The notes below the pieces were generated by a model. That model did no database searches. It was not told the DNA's origin and saw nothing but the letters and a program-made list of their open reading frames with translations. Positions 8,400-17,583 of a stretch of 64,000 nt of DNA are shown in pieces. This DNA comes from Kineosporia aurantiaca JCM 3230. Its GTDB lineage: Bacteria; Actinomycetota; Actinomycetes; Actinomycetales; Kineosporiaceae. Positions within the stretch are counted from its first letter, which is position 1; each line of letters starts with the position of its first letter. The position numbers were made by a program, and so were the translations under genes. Location of the stretch: NCBI GenBank assembly GCA_000719025.1, contig JODP01000001.1, positions 62,001 through 126,000 of the forward strand. Direction: 5' to 3'.

Positions 8400-8458
8400 G
8401 TCGGCGTTTGCGCCGGGGACCCCCGCGGCGGGCGGCCCTGACGGAAAAGGCCTGGTCA

Positions 8459-10363
8459 ATGCCTTCCCAGCCGCACCTCCCCACCCTCGTTGCCCGACTC
8501 GCGGCCGCGCCCGCGTTCGCCGTCCTGCATCGTCCGGGGCAGCGTCCCCAAAACTCCGCCCGGGCCGAGGTCCTGATCGGCGAAGTGACCGAAGTCGGCC
8601 GTATTGAGGACCTTCCGACGGCCGCCGACGCCGAGCACCCGGTGCTCGCCGCCATCGGTTTCCGGCAGATCGCCGAGCGTGGGTTCGACGTGGTCGACGA
8701 CGGCACGCCGGTCCTCGCGCTCCAGGTGACCGAACGGCTCACCGTCGACCTAACCGAACTCCTGACCGCGCTGCCCGAAGGTCCCGACACCTTCCGGGAG
8801 AACGGCTTCGACGTCCCCGACCCGGCCTACGAGCGGTCGGTCCGGGACGTCCTCTCGCAGGAGATCGCCACCGGCCAGGGCTCCAACTTCGTGATCCACC
8901 GATGCCTGACCGGCCGGATCGAAACCGAACGGGAGCCGCGCGCCCGGGCCGCCCTGGGCGTCCTCAATCGGCTTCTGCGGACCGAGACCAACGCCTACTG
9001 GACGTTCCTGCTCCACACCCCGAGGACCACCCTGGTCGGGGCTACACCGGAGCGCCATGTCAGCGTGGAATCCGGTGTGGTGACAATGAACCCGATCTCC
9101 GGCACGCTCCGCCATCCGACCGGTGGATTCGCCGACGCCGAAGCGCGGGAAGCTGCCCTGGAGGCCTTCCTGACCGACGCGAAGGAGCGCGACGAGCTGG
9201 CGATGGTGGTGGACGAGGAGCTGAAGATGATGGCCGCGATCACCGAGGCGGGCGGCCGGGTGCGCGGCCCCTTCCTCAAGCCGATGGCCCATCTGACCCA
9301 CACCGAGTACGTTCTGGAGGGTCAGACCAAGGCCGACGTCCGAGACGTGCTCAGGGCCACCATGTTTGCGCCGACCGTCACCGGCAGCCCGATCCGTAAC
9401 GCCTGCCGGGTGATCGCCCGGCACGAGCGACGGGGAAGACGTTACTACGGGGGTGTTCTGGCGCTGATCGACACCGACGACGAGGGGCAGACGCGGCTCG
9501 ATGCCCCGATCCTGATCCGCACCGCCGAGATCACTCCGGACGGCACTGTTCGGGTGGCGGCCGGAGCAACGCTGGTGCGGGGTTCGAAGCCGGAGGCGGA
9601 ACTCGCCGAGACCCGTTCCAAAGCAGCCGGAATTATGGCGGCCCTGACCGGAACACCGTCCTCGACGCTGCCTTTCGGAGTTACGCAGGGAACGGGTGGG
9701 CGAATCGCCGAGTTGCTTGCTTCGCGGAACGACACCCTGGCCCGGTTCTGGTTGCAGCCTTCCCGCTCCGGGGCCGAGCCGCTCCCGGCGACCGGCCGGG
9801 TGCTGGTGGTGAACGCCGAGGACGACTTCACCGCCATGCTCGGCCATCTGCTGGGGTCGCTGGGGTTCACGGTGACCGAGTATCCCTGGGAGGCGCTGTC
9901 CGGACCCGAGGGTGACCACCTCAGCGTCACTTCCGATCCGGTGCTGCTCGGCCCCGGCCCGGGCGATCCGCGCGACATCCTGGACCGCCGGATCCGGTCC
10001 CTGCGGTCCCTGGCCCAGGCCCGGCTGGCGGTCGGCCTGCCCACGATGGGCATCTGCCTGGGTCACCAGATCCTCGCCCTGGCCCTGGGATTCGGGGTGC
10101 ACCGGTTGTCCGTCCCGGATCAGGGCCGCCAGCGCCGGATCGAGCTGTTCGGCCAGGAGCACCGGGTCGGCTTCTACAACAGCTTCGCGGTCACCACCCC
10201 GGACCAGCCCTCCGACGGGTTCGAGCTGGCTACGGACGGCGAGGGGCGGCAGGTGTACGCGCTGCGTGGGCGGAACGTGGCCGGGTTCCAGTTCCATCCG
10301 GAGTCGGTCCTGACCACCGCGGGCGGCGCGATCCTGGCGGCCGGGCTGGCGCCGATGTTCTGA
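8459..10363 (+). CDS. anthranilate synthase, fused TrpE-TrpG (PhzE-like single chain)
   Basis: It converts chorismate and glutamine to anthranilate. This is a single chain of 634 residues. The N-terminal two thirds is the chorismate-binding domain, with TNAYWTFLLHTPRTTLVGATPERHV, the GTLRHPTGG motif, DEELKMMAAI and VTGSPIRNACRVI. The C-terminal third is a class I glutamine amidotransferase with Cys533 in GICLGHQ and His613 in FQFHPESV. The ATG at 8459 is preceded by GGAAAAGG. The fusion architecture is shared with phenazine PhzE, but the Trp-Trp leader peptide upstream argues for tryptophan synthesis. No other trp or phz genes are adjacent. Confidence 0.92.
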   Translation: MPSQPHLPTLVARLAAAPAFAVLHRPGQRPQNSARAEVLIGEVTEVGRIEDLPTAADAEHPVLAAIGFRQIAERGFDVVDDGTPVLALQVTERLTVDLTELLTALPEGPDTFRENGFDVPDPAYERSVRDVLSQEIATGQGSNFVIHRCLTGRIETEREPRARAALGVLNRLLRTETNAYWTFLLHTPRTTLVGATPERHVSVESGVVTMNPISGTLRHPTGGFADAEAREAALEAFLTDAKERDELAMVVDEELKMMAAITEAGGRVRGPFLKPMAHLTHTEYVLEGQTKADVRDVLRATMFAPTVTGSPIRNACRVIARHERRGRRYYGGVLALIDTDDEGQTRLDAPILIRTAEITPDGTVRVAAGATLVRGSKPEAELAETRSKAAGIMAALTGTPSSTLPFGVTQGTGGRIAELLASRNDTLARFWLQPSRSGAEPLPATGRVLVVNAEDDFTAMLGHLLGSLGFTVTEYPWEALSGPEGDHLSVTSDPVLLGPGPGDPRDILDRRIRSLRSLAQARLAVGLPTMGICLGHQILALALGFGVHRLSVPDQGRQRRIELFGQEHRVGFYNSFAVTTPDQPSDGFELATDGEGRQVYALRGRNVAGFQFHPESVLTTAGGAILAAGLAPMF

Positions 10364-10423
10364 AGAGATTTCCGGCCCGCATCGGGTCGGGCCGCTGACC
10401 CGGGGTGCCCTTAGTGTGACCGT

Positions 10424-11410
10424 ATGCGCTTCGGAATGTTCATCCCTCAGGGCTGGCGGCTCGACCTGGTCGGCGTCGACGTCAGCGACCATTGGCCGAC
10501 GATGCTGCGGGTGGCCCAGCTGGCCGAGGCCGGACCGTGGGAGTCGGTCTGGGTCTACGACCACTTCCACACCACTCCGGTGCCGACCTCGGAGGCCACC
10601 CACGAGGCCTGGACCGTGATGGCCGCGCTGGCCGCCACCACCAGCCGGGTCCGGCTCGGCCAGATGTGCACCTGCATGGGTTACCGCAACCCGATGTACC
10701 TGGCCAAGGTCGCGGCCACGGTGGACGTCATCTCGGCCGGCCGGGCCGAGATGGGGATCGGTGCGGGCTGGTACGAACACGAGTGGAACGCCTACGGATA
10801 CGGCTTCCCGAGCGCGGGCGACCGGCTCGGCCAGCTGGCCGACGGCGTGGAGATCATGCAACAGGCCTGGCAGAACGGGGTGGCCACGCACTCCGGCGAG
10901 TACTACCAGGTGGACGGCGCGCTCTGCTACCCGAGGCCGGTGCAGGAGGGCGGCATCCCGTTCTGGATCGCCGGGGGCGGCGAGAAGAAGACGCTGCGGA
11001 TCGCCGCGCAGTACGCCGCCTACACGAACTTCGGCGGCGACGTCGAGACCTTCACCCACAAGTCGCAGGTCCTCGCCGGGCACTGCCGCGACCTGGGCCG
11101 GGACTTCGACGCGATCACCCGCAGCTCGAACTTCAACGTGGTGATCGGCCGGGACGAGGCCGAGGTGGCCGACCGGCTGGCCCGGATCCAGGAGCGGTAC
11201 ACGCCGTTCCTGTCGGCCGAGGCCGTGACCCGGACGATGGACCAGCTGACCTCGGCCGGGCTGGTCGGTACCCCGGAGCAGATCGTCGAGAAACTGAGGA
11301 CGATGGACGGGCTCGGGCTGGCGTACACGATCGCCTACTTCCCCGAGGTCGCCACCGACTCCAGCGGGGTCGAGCTGTTCGCCAAGGAGGTCGTCCCCGC
11401 CCTGACGTAG
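10424..11410 (+). CDS. LLM class F420-dependent oxidoreductase
   Basis: This is a 328-residue luciferase-like monooxygenase-fold (TIM barrel) protein. Visible features are MRFGMFIPQG at the N-terminus, VWVYDHFHTTP, the conserved RVRLGQMCTCMGYRNPMYLAKVAATVDVISAGR block, and GIGAGWYEHEWNAYGYGF, which binds the deazaflavin phosphate side. Actinobacterial members of this subgroup use coenzyme F420; that is family knowledge, not visible directly. TAGTGT (10412-10417) lies 6 nt before the ATG and there is no Shine-Dalgarno, so a leaderless transcript is likely. The substrate is unknown. Confidence 0.85.
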   Translation: MRFGMFIPQGWRLDLVGVDVSDHWPTMLRVAQLAEAGPWESVWVYDHFHTTPVPTSEATHEAWTVMAALAATTSRVRLGQMCTCMGYRNPMYLAKVAATVDVISAGRAEMGIGAGWYEHEWNAYGYGFPSAGDRLGQLADGVEIMQQAWQNGVATHSGEYYQVDGALCYPRPVQEGGIPFWIAGGGEKKTLRIAAQYAAYTNFGGDVETFTHKSQVLAGHCRDLGRDFDAITRSSNFNVVIGRDEAEVADRLARIQERYTPFLSAEAVTRTMDQLTSAGLVGTPEQIVEKLRTMDGLGLAYTIAYFPEVATDSSGVELFAKEVVPALT

Positions 11411-11413
11411 CGC

Positions 11414-11929
11414 TCAGCGGCCGGTCACGCCGTCCAGCGATTCCCGGATCAGGTCGGCGTGGCCGTTGTGCCGCTGGTACTCGGTGATCAGGTGCACATA
11501 GATCGCCCGGAGCGAGAGCACCTGCCCCCGCACCTCGACGGTGTGCTCGAACGACACGTCCGTGACCGCCGCGTCGGCGGCCCGGCACTCGGCCCGGTAG
11601 GCGGCCAGCTCGGCCTCGGCCTGCTCGGCCCGCACGCCGTCGAAGTCGGAATCGGTCTCCGGATAAGGATTCGCCACGTCCTCGCCGGCCGCCCGGATCC
11701 GCAGCCAGACCCGCTCCACCTTGGTCAGGTGCCGGATCAGCCCGAGCAGCGAGATCGAGGTCGGCAGCGGCCGGGCGGCGAGCTGCTCGGCGGTCAGGCC
11801 GGCACAGATGTTCAGCAGGGTGGCCCGGGCGTCGTCCAGGTAGCCCTCCAGGATCGGCCGGTCCGGCCCGGTCAGCGGACCGTCCCGGAGGAGTTCGGGG
11901 CCGGGAAAGGGTGCGGTCCAAAGAGGCAT
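11414..11929 (-). CDS. DinB family protein (DUF664-like)
   Basis: This is a 171-residue four-helix-bundle protein of the DinB/YfiT superfamily, whose actinobacterial members are often mycothiol-dependent transferases or isomerases. The metal-binding pattern is visible: His in LLGLIRHLTKVERVW, and His residues in YVHLITEYQRHNGHADLIRE. The ATG at 11929 (MPLWTAPF) is chosen because the upstream extension is antisense to the acyl-CoA dehydrogenase and has no family similarity. It is convergent with the LLM oxidoreductase (3 nt apart) and divergent from the acyl-CoA dehydrogenase. The substrate is unknown. Confidence 0.82.
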   Translation of the reverse strand: MPLWTAPFPGPELLRDGPLTGPDRPILEGYLDDARATLLNICAGLTAEQLAARPLPTSISLLGLIRHLTKVERVWLRIRAAGEDVANPYPETDSDFDGVRAEQAEAELAAYRAECRAADAAVTDVSFEHTVEVRGQVLSLRAIYVHLITEYQRHNGHADLIRESLDGVTGR

Positions 11930-11993
11930 GCGCGTGAGCTTTGCCTCGATCGGGGGGCGACGCCAGCGAATAACGCTGACTACTCTCGAAGCC

Positions 11994-13157
11994 ATGAGCG
12001 ATGTGGCTGACTTCCCGTTCTTCGCGCTGTCCGACGACCAGCGTGAGCTGCAGGCCGCGGTGCGCGACCTGTGCACCGACAAGGTCGCCCCGCACGCGGC
12101 CGAGGTGGACGAGAAGGGCGAGTTCCCGCAGGCCTCCTACGAGGCCCTGAAGGCGGGCGACTTCCACGCCCCGCACATCGCCGAGGAGTACGACGGGGTC
12201 GGCGCCGACGCCCTGGCCACCTGCCTGGTGATCGAGGAGGTGGCCCGGGCCTGCGCCTCCACCTCGCTGATCCCGGCGGTGAACAAGCTCGGCACCATGC
12301 CGCTGATCCTCGGCGGCGGGGAAGAACTGAAGAAGAAGTACCTGACGCCGGTCGCCCGCGGCGAGGCGATGTTCTCCTACGGGCTGTCCGAACGCGAGGC
12401 GGGGAGCGACACCGCCAGCATGCGGACCCGCGCGGTCCGGGACGGCGACGACTGGATCCTGAACGGGCAGAAGTCCTGGATCACCAACGCCGGGGAGAGC
12501 CAGTTCTACACGGTGCTGGCGGTGACCGATCCGGACGGCCGGCGCGGCCGCAACATCGGCGCGTTCGTGGTCGAGACCGGCGACGAGGGCTTCAGCTGGG
12601 GGGCGAAGGAACGCAAGCTCGGCATCACCGGCAGCCCCACCCGTGAGCTGTTCTTCGACAACGTCCGGCTGCCCGGCGACCGGCTGATCGGGAAGCCGGA
12701 CGAGGGTCTGCAGCTGGCGTTGCGCACGCTGGACCACACCCGGGTGACGATCGGGGCCCAGGCGGTCGGCATCGCTCAGGGCGCGCTGGACCACGCGGTG
12801 GCCTACGCGAAGGAACGCAAGCAGTTCGGCAAGCACCTGGCCGAGTTCCAGGGCCTGCAGTTCATGCTGGCCGACATGGCGATGGCGGTGGCCACCGCGC
12901 GGCAGATGGTCTACGCGGCCGCCGCCAAGAGTGAGCGCAACGACGCGGATCTCGGCTTCTTCGGCGCCGCGGCCAAGTGCTACGCCTCGGACGTGGCGAT
13001 GAAGGTGACGGTGGACGCGGTGCAGTTGCTCGGCGGGGCCGGGTACGTGAAGGACCACCCGGTCGAGCGGATGATGCGGGACGCGAAGATCACCCAGATC
13101 TACGAGGGCACCAACCAGATCCAGCGGCTGGTGATGGCCCGGGCGCTGCTGAAGTAG
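11994..13157 (+). CDS. acyl-CoA dehydrogenase family protein
   Basis: This FAD flavoenzyme introduces the alpha-beta double bond in an acyl-CoA. The 387 residues carry the family blocks: MFSYGLSEREAGSDTASMRTRA (flavin side), WILNGQKSWITNAGES, and at the C-terminus RMMRDAKITQIYEGTNQIQRLVMARALL, which includes the catalytic Glu of short/medium-chain dehydrogenases (IYEGTN). The ATG at 11994 is chosen because TACTCT (11981-11986) lies 7 nt before it, suggesting a leaderless message. It is convergent with AdnB only 4 nt away. Chain-length preference cannot be told. Confidence 0.93.
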   Translation: MSDVADFPFFALSDDQRELQAAVRDLCTDKVAPHAAEVDEKGEFPQASYEALKAGDFHAPHIAEEYDGVGADALATCLVIEEVARACASTSLIPAVNKLGTMPLILGGGEELKKKYLTPVARGEAMFSYGLSEREAGSDTASMRTRAVRDGDDWILNGQKSWITNAGESQFYTVLAVTDPDGRRGRNIGAFVVETGDEGFSWGAKERKLGITGSPTRELFFDNVRLPGDRLIGKPDEGLQLALRTLDHTRVTIGAQAVGIAQGALDHAVAYAKERKQFGKHLAEFQGLQFMLADMAMAVATARQMVYAAAAKSERNDADLGFFGAAAKCYASDVAMKVTVDAVQLLGGAGYVKDHPVERMMRDAKITQIYEGTNQIQRLVMARALLK

Positions 13158-13161
13158 CCCC

Positions 13162-16100
13162 TTACAGGGTCAGCAGTTCCTCCAGCGCGGCCTGGTCGAG
13201 CAGGTCGACCGGCCGCACGGTACGCCCCACCGAGGCGTAGAAGAACGCGGAGCTGACCTGCTCGACCGGCACCCCGTGGAGCCGGGACCAGGCCAGCCGG
13301 TAGACCGCGAGCTGGACCGACAGGGCGGGCATCTGCTCCCGGGTGGGCGGGCGCCCGGTCTTCCAGTCGACCACGTCCCAGCCGCCGTCCGGCCGGCGGA
13401 ACACCGCGTCGATCCGGCCGCGCAGCATCACCCCGGCGACCGGCGTCTCGATGTTCACCTCGACCACCTCGGCCGTGCGCTCGGCCCATTCCGAGGCCAG
13501 GAAGTTCTCCTGCAGCGTCTCCAGCCGGACGTCCTCGTGCTCGTCCCCGGCGCCGGGCAGGTCGTCGATGTCGACCAGGGCCGCGGCCCCGAAACGCCGC
13601 TCCAGCCAGGCGTGGAACGCGCTGCCGCGGCGGGCCTGCGGGCTCGGCTGCAGCGGCATCGGGCGGCGGAGTCGCTCGGCCAGCCCTTGCCTGTCCTCAG
13701 CCAGAGCGACGGCCCGGGAGGCGGACAGGTGGGTGGGCAGGCGAACGGTCAGCTCGCCGCTGGCCGCCGCATCCCGTTCGGCCAGAAGGACTTCCACTTC
13801 CCGGGCCCAAGCGGCCTCTTCGGTGGTCTGCGGTTCGGGGAGCGCGAAATCCGCCGTCCGCCCGACGCTCTCTTCCAAGGTTCCCTGACCGGCATCCGCC
13901 ATCAATGGCCCACCCCGGCCGCGATCCACCACCACGCGCTCCCCCGCGTCGACATCCGGCGGCGGCTCGAAGTCGTCCTCTGGTGCCCAGTCGTCCGGCG
14001 GCAGCCAGTCCTCCCCCGGAGCCCAGCCCACCTCGGTGACCCCGAACTCGGTCACCTGAACCTCGGCCGCTCCCATCTCGGACGCATCGACCTCCACCGC
14101 GCCACCATCGTCCTCTGCGCCACCCACCCACACCGCGCCACCATCGTCCTCTGCGCCACCGACCTCCACCGCGCCACCGGCGTCCTCTGCACCACCCTCG
14201 ACCCCTGCGCAACCTCGACCCTTGGCGCCTCCTTGATCCCTGGCGCCCCTTTGGCTTTCGGCCTCCGACCCTCCGGTGATCTCCTGCAGCACCAGCGATT
14301 CCAACGAATCCCCCAGGCGCGCCGCGGCCCCGAACTGCCGGGTTCCGTAAGCCCGGCGACGCTCCCCACTCAGCGCCTCGATCGCCTGCCGAACCAGCTC
14401 CGCGCCGTCCTCGACGACTTCCCGCCGGCCCTCCAACGGATCCGGCCAGACCGCCATCCGCCCCTCGACCGCCCTCGGATTCTCGGCACCCTCGTCCGGC
14501 TGGTCGCTCCACAGCCCGACGGCGATCCGCTCAAGGGTGGCCGCGGCCTCTGCCCCCTCCGATTCCGCTGCCCGCTGGCGCAGTTCGGCGATCTCGACCA
14601 TGAACCGGGACGGTTCCCGCGGCGTCGAGCCGTCTCCCCAGATTGCACCGGTGAGCAGCAGCGAGTCCTTGGCCCGGGTGGCGGCGACGTAGGCCAGGCG
14701 GCGTTCCTCGGCCACCTCGTGCTCGCCGCAGTGGTCCATGAACCGCTTCAGCTCCACGTCCAGCTCGTCCTGGGTGGTGGCGGCCTCGAAATGCCACTGC
14801 GGCAGGCCCGCGGCATCGCCCCGGAGCGGGAAGGGCACCGCGCCGATGTCGTTCAGCCAGCCCTTGGAGCGTTTCGGGGCCCGGCCCGCGTGCCCGGCCG
14901 GGAACGTGCCCTCGACCATTCCGCAGACCGCGACCACGTCCCACTCCAGGCCCTTCGAGCCGTGCACGGTGAGCAGCTGGATCGCGTCCTCGTGCTGCTC
15001 GACCACGCCGGTGTCCAGGCCCCGCTCCCGGGCCTCGGCCGCACTCAGCCAGCCGAGGAAGGTGCCCAGCGTGGGGCGGTCGCCGCTGTCCGCGAACTGG
15101 GCGGCGACATCGGCGAACGCGTCAAGATGAGCGCGGGCAGCGGCCGGCGAACGGTTGGGCAGGGCGGCCACCTCGACGTCGAGCAGCAGCGCCCGCTCAG
15201 CCTCCAGCACCAGGTCGGGCAGCGGCAGGGCGAGACGACCGCGCAGACCCCGCAGCACCGCGGCCAGCCGTTCCAGCCGGCGCTGTCCCTCGACCGAGAG
15301 CTGTTGCCCCTGAGGACCTTCCCAACCGGGTTCGGGCAACGCGTCGATCGCGTCCACGACGGACTGGTCGTCCACCGAGTCGACCTGCAGGGCGACCAGG
15401 CCGGAGTTCGGCGGCAGCCGGATCTCCTCACCCCGGTTGCGCCAGCTCGACGCCAGCTCGCGGGCCCAGGCACCGAGGCCGTCCAGATCCTTCGCGCCGA
15501 TCCGCCAGGCCGGCCCGGTGAGCAGCCGCATCAGCGCATCACCGCGGGTCGGGTCGTGCACCACCTCGAGAGCCGCCCGCAGGTCGGCGATCTCGGGCAC
15601 GTGCAGCAGACCACCCAGACCGATCACCTCGACCGGCAGCCCGCGACCCCGCAAAGCGGCCTCGATCAGCGGGAACTGGGCCCGGGCCCGACAGAGCACG
15701 GCGACGGTGGGACGGCGTCCTTCGGCCGTACGGCTGTGCCAGGCGTGCTGGGCGATGTCCGCGATCGACTGCGCCTCGTCCTCCAGCGTGCCGTGCCATT
15801 CCAGCCGGACCCGGCCCGGCCCGGCGTCGGGCCGGGCGGTGAGCGGGTGCACGTCGACCGTCAGATCGGGGTCGCCCCAGATCGGCGTGCGGCGCAACGG
15901 AGCCGCGAGCTCGTTGGCAACCTGAAGAATGGCCAGGTCGTTGCGCCAGCTGGTGGACAGGTGCCGGGTGGCGGCCCGGCCGCCGTCGGCCGCCGGGAAG
16001 TCCAGGCCGAACCGCTGCAGGTTGCCGGCCGAGGCCCCCCGCCAGGCGTAGATCGACTGATGCGGGTCGCCGACCGCGATCACCGGATGCCCGCCGCCGA

Positions 16101-17583
16101 AAAGCTCCTGCAGCAGCACCACCTGGGCATGGCTGGTGTCCTGGTACTCGTCCAGCAGCACGACCCGGAACCGCTGCCGCTCGACCTCGCCGACCTCGGG
16201 CACCGTGCGCGCGAGCTGCGCCGCCAGGGCCACCTGATCGCCGAAGTCGAGCACCTCCAGTTCCCGCTTGCGCCGCTGGTAGGCTGCCACCAGCGGCAGC
16301 AGCGCGCGCCGGGCCTGCATCCGCCCGCCGATCTTGCCGACCTCGGCCTTCGGTTTGCCCGGGCCGGGATCCCCGGGCTTCTTCGGCAACTCCCCGATCC
16401 GCTCCACGACGGACTCGGCCAGCGCGTCGATCCGGGCCGGGTCCAGCAGGTGCTCGGCGATCTCCCCGGCCAGTGCGATCACCGCGTCCACCACGGTGGT
16501 CCGGGCCGAGTCGACCCCGGTCATGTCCCCGTCCCACCGCTCAACCAGCTCATCGACCAGCTGCCAGCTCCCGGCCTCGCCGAGCAGCTTCGCCCCGGGC
16601 TCGATCCCGAGCCGCAAGGCGTGGTCGCCGAGCACGGCCGCGGCATAGGCGTGATAGGTGGAGACCGTGACCGGCCGCGATTCCGCCATCATCCCCTTGC
16701 GGTGCAGCGCCCGCAGCCGGGCCCGGATCCGCTCGGCCAATTCTCCGGCCGCCTTCCGGGTGAAGGTCAGCCCGAGCACCTCGTCCGGCTCGACCAGCCC
16801 GTTCGCCACCAGCCAGACCACCCGCGCGGCCATCGTCTCGGTCTTGCCCGACCCGGCCCCGGCCACCACCAGCAACGGCTCCAGCGGCGCCTCGATCACG
16901 GCTACCTGTTCGGGCGTGGGCTGGGGTCGGCCCAGGGCCTTCGCAATTTGGGACGCCGAAACGGTGCGCCTGGGTGGGGTTTTGTCAGGTGCGGCGGGCG
17001 TGGCGCGGCGGCGCGAGACGGGAGCGGGCGCCGAGGGGACGTCCAGATCGAACCCGAGCTGCTCGTCGCCCCCGGGCTGCCTGGGCTGCCCGGACCGCCC
17101 GGACTGCGCCGACTGCTCGGGCTGCACCGACTGCGGTGACTGCACCGACTGCGGTGACTGCGGTGACTGCGGGGCGGGAGCCTTCCGCGAACCAGCGGAA
17201 GCAGGCAGAGGAGCGCCGGCCGTTCCGCCGCCTTCGACTCCGATCAGCGCCTCCAAGCCAGGAAGCTCCAGCGAACTGGCATCCCCAGCCCCCGGCTCTA
17301 CCTCGCCCCGCCCCACCGACCCGGCATCATCTCGCTCCACCGACTCAACTCGGTCTCGGCCCGCCGACCCAGCCTCGCCCCGCTCCGCCGCCCCAGCCTC
17401 ACCTCGCCCAGCCTCACCTCGCCCAGCCTCATCCCGCCCGGCCTCATCCCGCCGAGCCCCATCCCGTCCAGCCTCACCCCGCTCTACAGACTCAGCCCGG
17501 TCTCGCCCCACCAACCCAGCCTCGTCCCGCCCTTCCGGCCCCGGCAGTTCCAACCCCGGGAGCTCCGGCGGATCCTCGCTCAC
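13162..17583 (-). CDS. adnB: ATP-dependent DNA helicase/nuclease AdnB-like, with low-complexity expansions
   Basis: This is the second subunit of the actinobacterial AdnAB motor-nuclease that resects double-strand breaks. The GTG at 17583 overlaps the AdnA stop by 4 nt (GTGA), so translation is coupled. About 220 residues of Gly/Glu/Arg- and Pro/Gln/Ser-rich sequence precede the helicase. Walker A is GAGSGKTETM at about 242-251, motif II is VVLLDEYQDTSHAQ, motif III-IV is GDPHQSIYAWRGA, and later TVHGSKGLEWDVV and VAATRAKDSLLL follow. The C-terminal RecB-like nuclease shows GWDVVDWKTGRPP. At 1473 residues it is far longer than the roughly 1100 of mycobacterial AdnB; the excess is the N-terminal tail and an acidic insert encoded at about 13930-14270. 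Confidence 0.9.
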   Translation of the reverse strand: MSEDPPELPGLELPGPEGRDEAGLVGRDRAESVERGEAGRDGARRDEAGRDEAGRGEAGRGEAGAAERGEAGSAGRDRVESVERDDAGSVGRGEVEPGAGDASSLELPGLEALIGVEGGGTAGAPLPASAGSRKAPAPQSPQSPQSVQSPQSVQPEQSAQSGRSGQPRQPGGDEQLGFDLDVPSAPAPVSRRRATPAAPDKTPPRRTVSASQIAKALGRPQPTPEQVAVIEAPLEPLLVVAGAGSGKTETMAARVVWLVANGLVEPDEVLGLTFTRKAAGELAERIRARLRALHRKGMMAESRPVTVSTYHAYAAAVLGDHALRLGIEPGAKLLGEAGSWQLVDELVERWDGDMTGVDSARTTVVDAVIALAGEIAEHLLDPARIDALAESVVERIGELPKKPGDPGPGKPKAEVGKIGGRMQARRALLPLVAAYQRRKRELEVLDFGDQVALAAQLARTVPEVGEVERQRFRVVLLDEYQDTSHAQVVLLQELFGGGHPVIAVGDPHQSIYAWRGASAGNLQRFGLDFPAADGGRAATRHLSTSWRNDLAILQVANELAAPLRRTPIWGDPDLTVDVHPLTARPDAGPGRVRLEWHGTLEDEAQSIADIAQHAWHSRTAEGRRPTVAVLCRARAQFPLIEAALRGRGLPVEVIGLGGLLHVPEIADLRAALEVVHDPTRGDALMRLLTGPAWRIGAKDLDGLGAWARELASSWRNRGEEIRLPPNSGLVALQVDSVDDQSVVDAIDALPEPGWEGPQGQQLSVEGQRRLERLAAVLRGLRGRLALPLPDLVLEAERALLLDVEVAALPNRSPAAARAHLDAFADVAAQFADSGDRPTLGTFLGWLSAAEARERGLDTGVVEQHEDAIQLLTVHGSKGLEWDVVAVCGMVEGTFPAGHAGRAPKRSKGWLNDIGAVPFPLRGDAAGLPQWHFEAATTQDELDVELKRFMDHCGEHEVAEERRLAYVAATRAKDSLLLTGAIWGDGSTPREPSRFMVEIAELRQRAAESEGAEAAATLERIAVGLWSDQPDEGAENPRAVEGRMAVWPDPLEGRREVVEDGAELVRQAIEALSGERRRAYGTRQFGAAARLGDSLESLVLQEITGGSEAESQRGARDQGGAKGRGCAGVEGGAEDAGGAVEVGGAEDDGGAVWVGGAEDDGGAVEVDASEMGAAEVQVTEFGVTEVGWAPGEDWLPPDDWAPEDDFEPPPDVDAGERVVVDRGRGGPLMADAGQGTLEESVGRTADFALPEPQTTEEAAWAREVEVLLAERDAAASGELTVRLPTHLSASRAVALAEDRQGLAERLRRPMPLQPSPQARRGSAFHAWLERRFGAAALVDIDDLPGAGDEHEDVRLETLQENFLASEWAERTAEVVEVNIETPVAGVMLRGRIDAVFRRPDGGWDVVDWKTGRPPTREQMPALSVQLAVYRLAWSRLHGVPVEQVSSAFFYASVGRTVRPVDLLDQAALEELLTL
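14095..14202 (-). repeat. 36-nt in-frame tandem repeat in adnB
   Basis: Three consecutive 36-nt units (14095-14130, 14131-14166, 14167-14202) encode a 12-residue repeat of the type GGAEDDGGAVEV. The first two differ in a few bases and the third is more diverged. It lies between the last helicase motifs and the nuclease domain, in an acidic low-complexity insert. The repeat length is a multiple of three, so unit gain or loss keeps the frame. Confidence 0.85.
17097..17170 (-). repeat. short tandem repeats encoding Pro/Gln/Ser-rich stretch in adnB
   Basis: Repeated GACTGCGGT / GACTGCACC units encode a Ser/Pro/Gln/Val-rich stretch (PQSPQSPQSVQSPQSVQ) in the N-terminal tail of AdnB. A second Gly/Glu/Arg/Asp run (GRDEAGRDEAGRGEAGRGEAG) is encoded at about 17395-17455. 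Both are in frame and coding. Confidence 0.75.

Noticed and set aside
8459..10363. Phenazine pathway reading of the fused anthranilate synthase
   Set aside because: The Trp-Trp leader peptide upstream and absence of any other phz gene favour tryptophan synthesis.
8750..11083. 777-residue frame antisense to anthranilate synthase and LLM oxidoreductase
   Set aside because: No motif, biased composition, and it spans two genes with strong family signatures.
13276..17139. 1287-residue frame opposite adnB
   Set aside because: Long because GC-rich codons rarely make stops in the opposite frame; composition is Gln/Arg/Pro/Gly-rich and no motif is visible.
17097..17170. Short repeats considered as a CRISPR or VNTR locus
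   Set aside because: The units are about 9 nt, contiguous, with no spacers, and are in frame within adnB, so they are coding low complexity.
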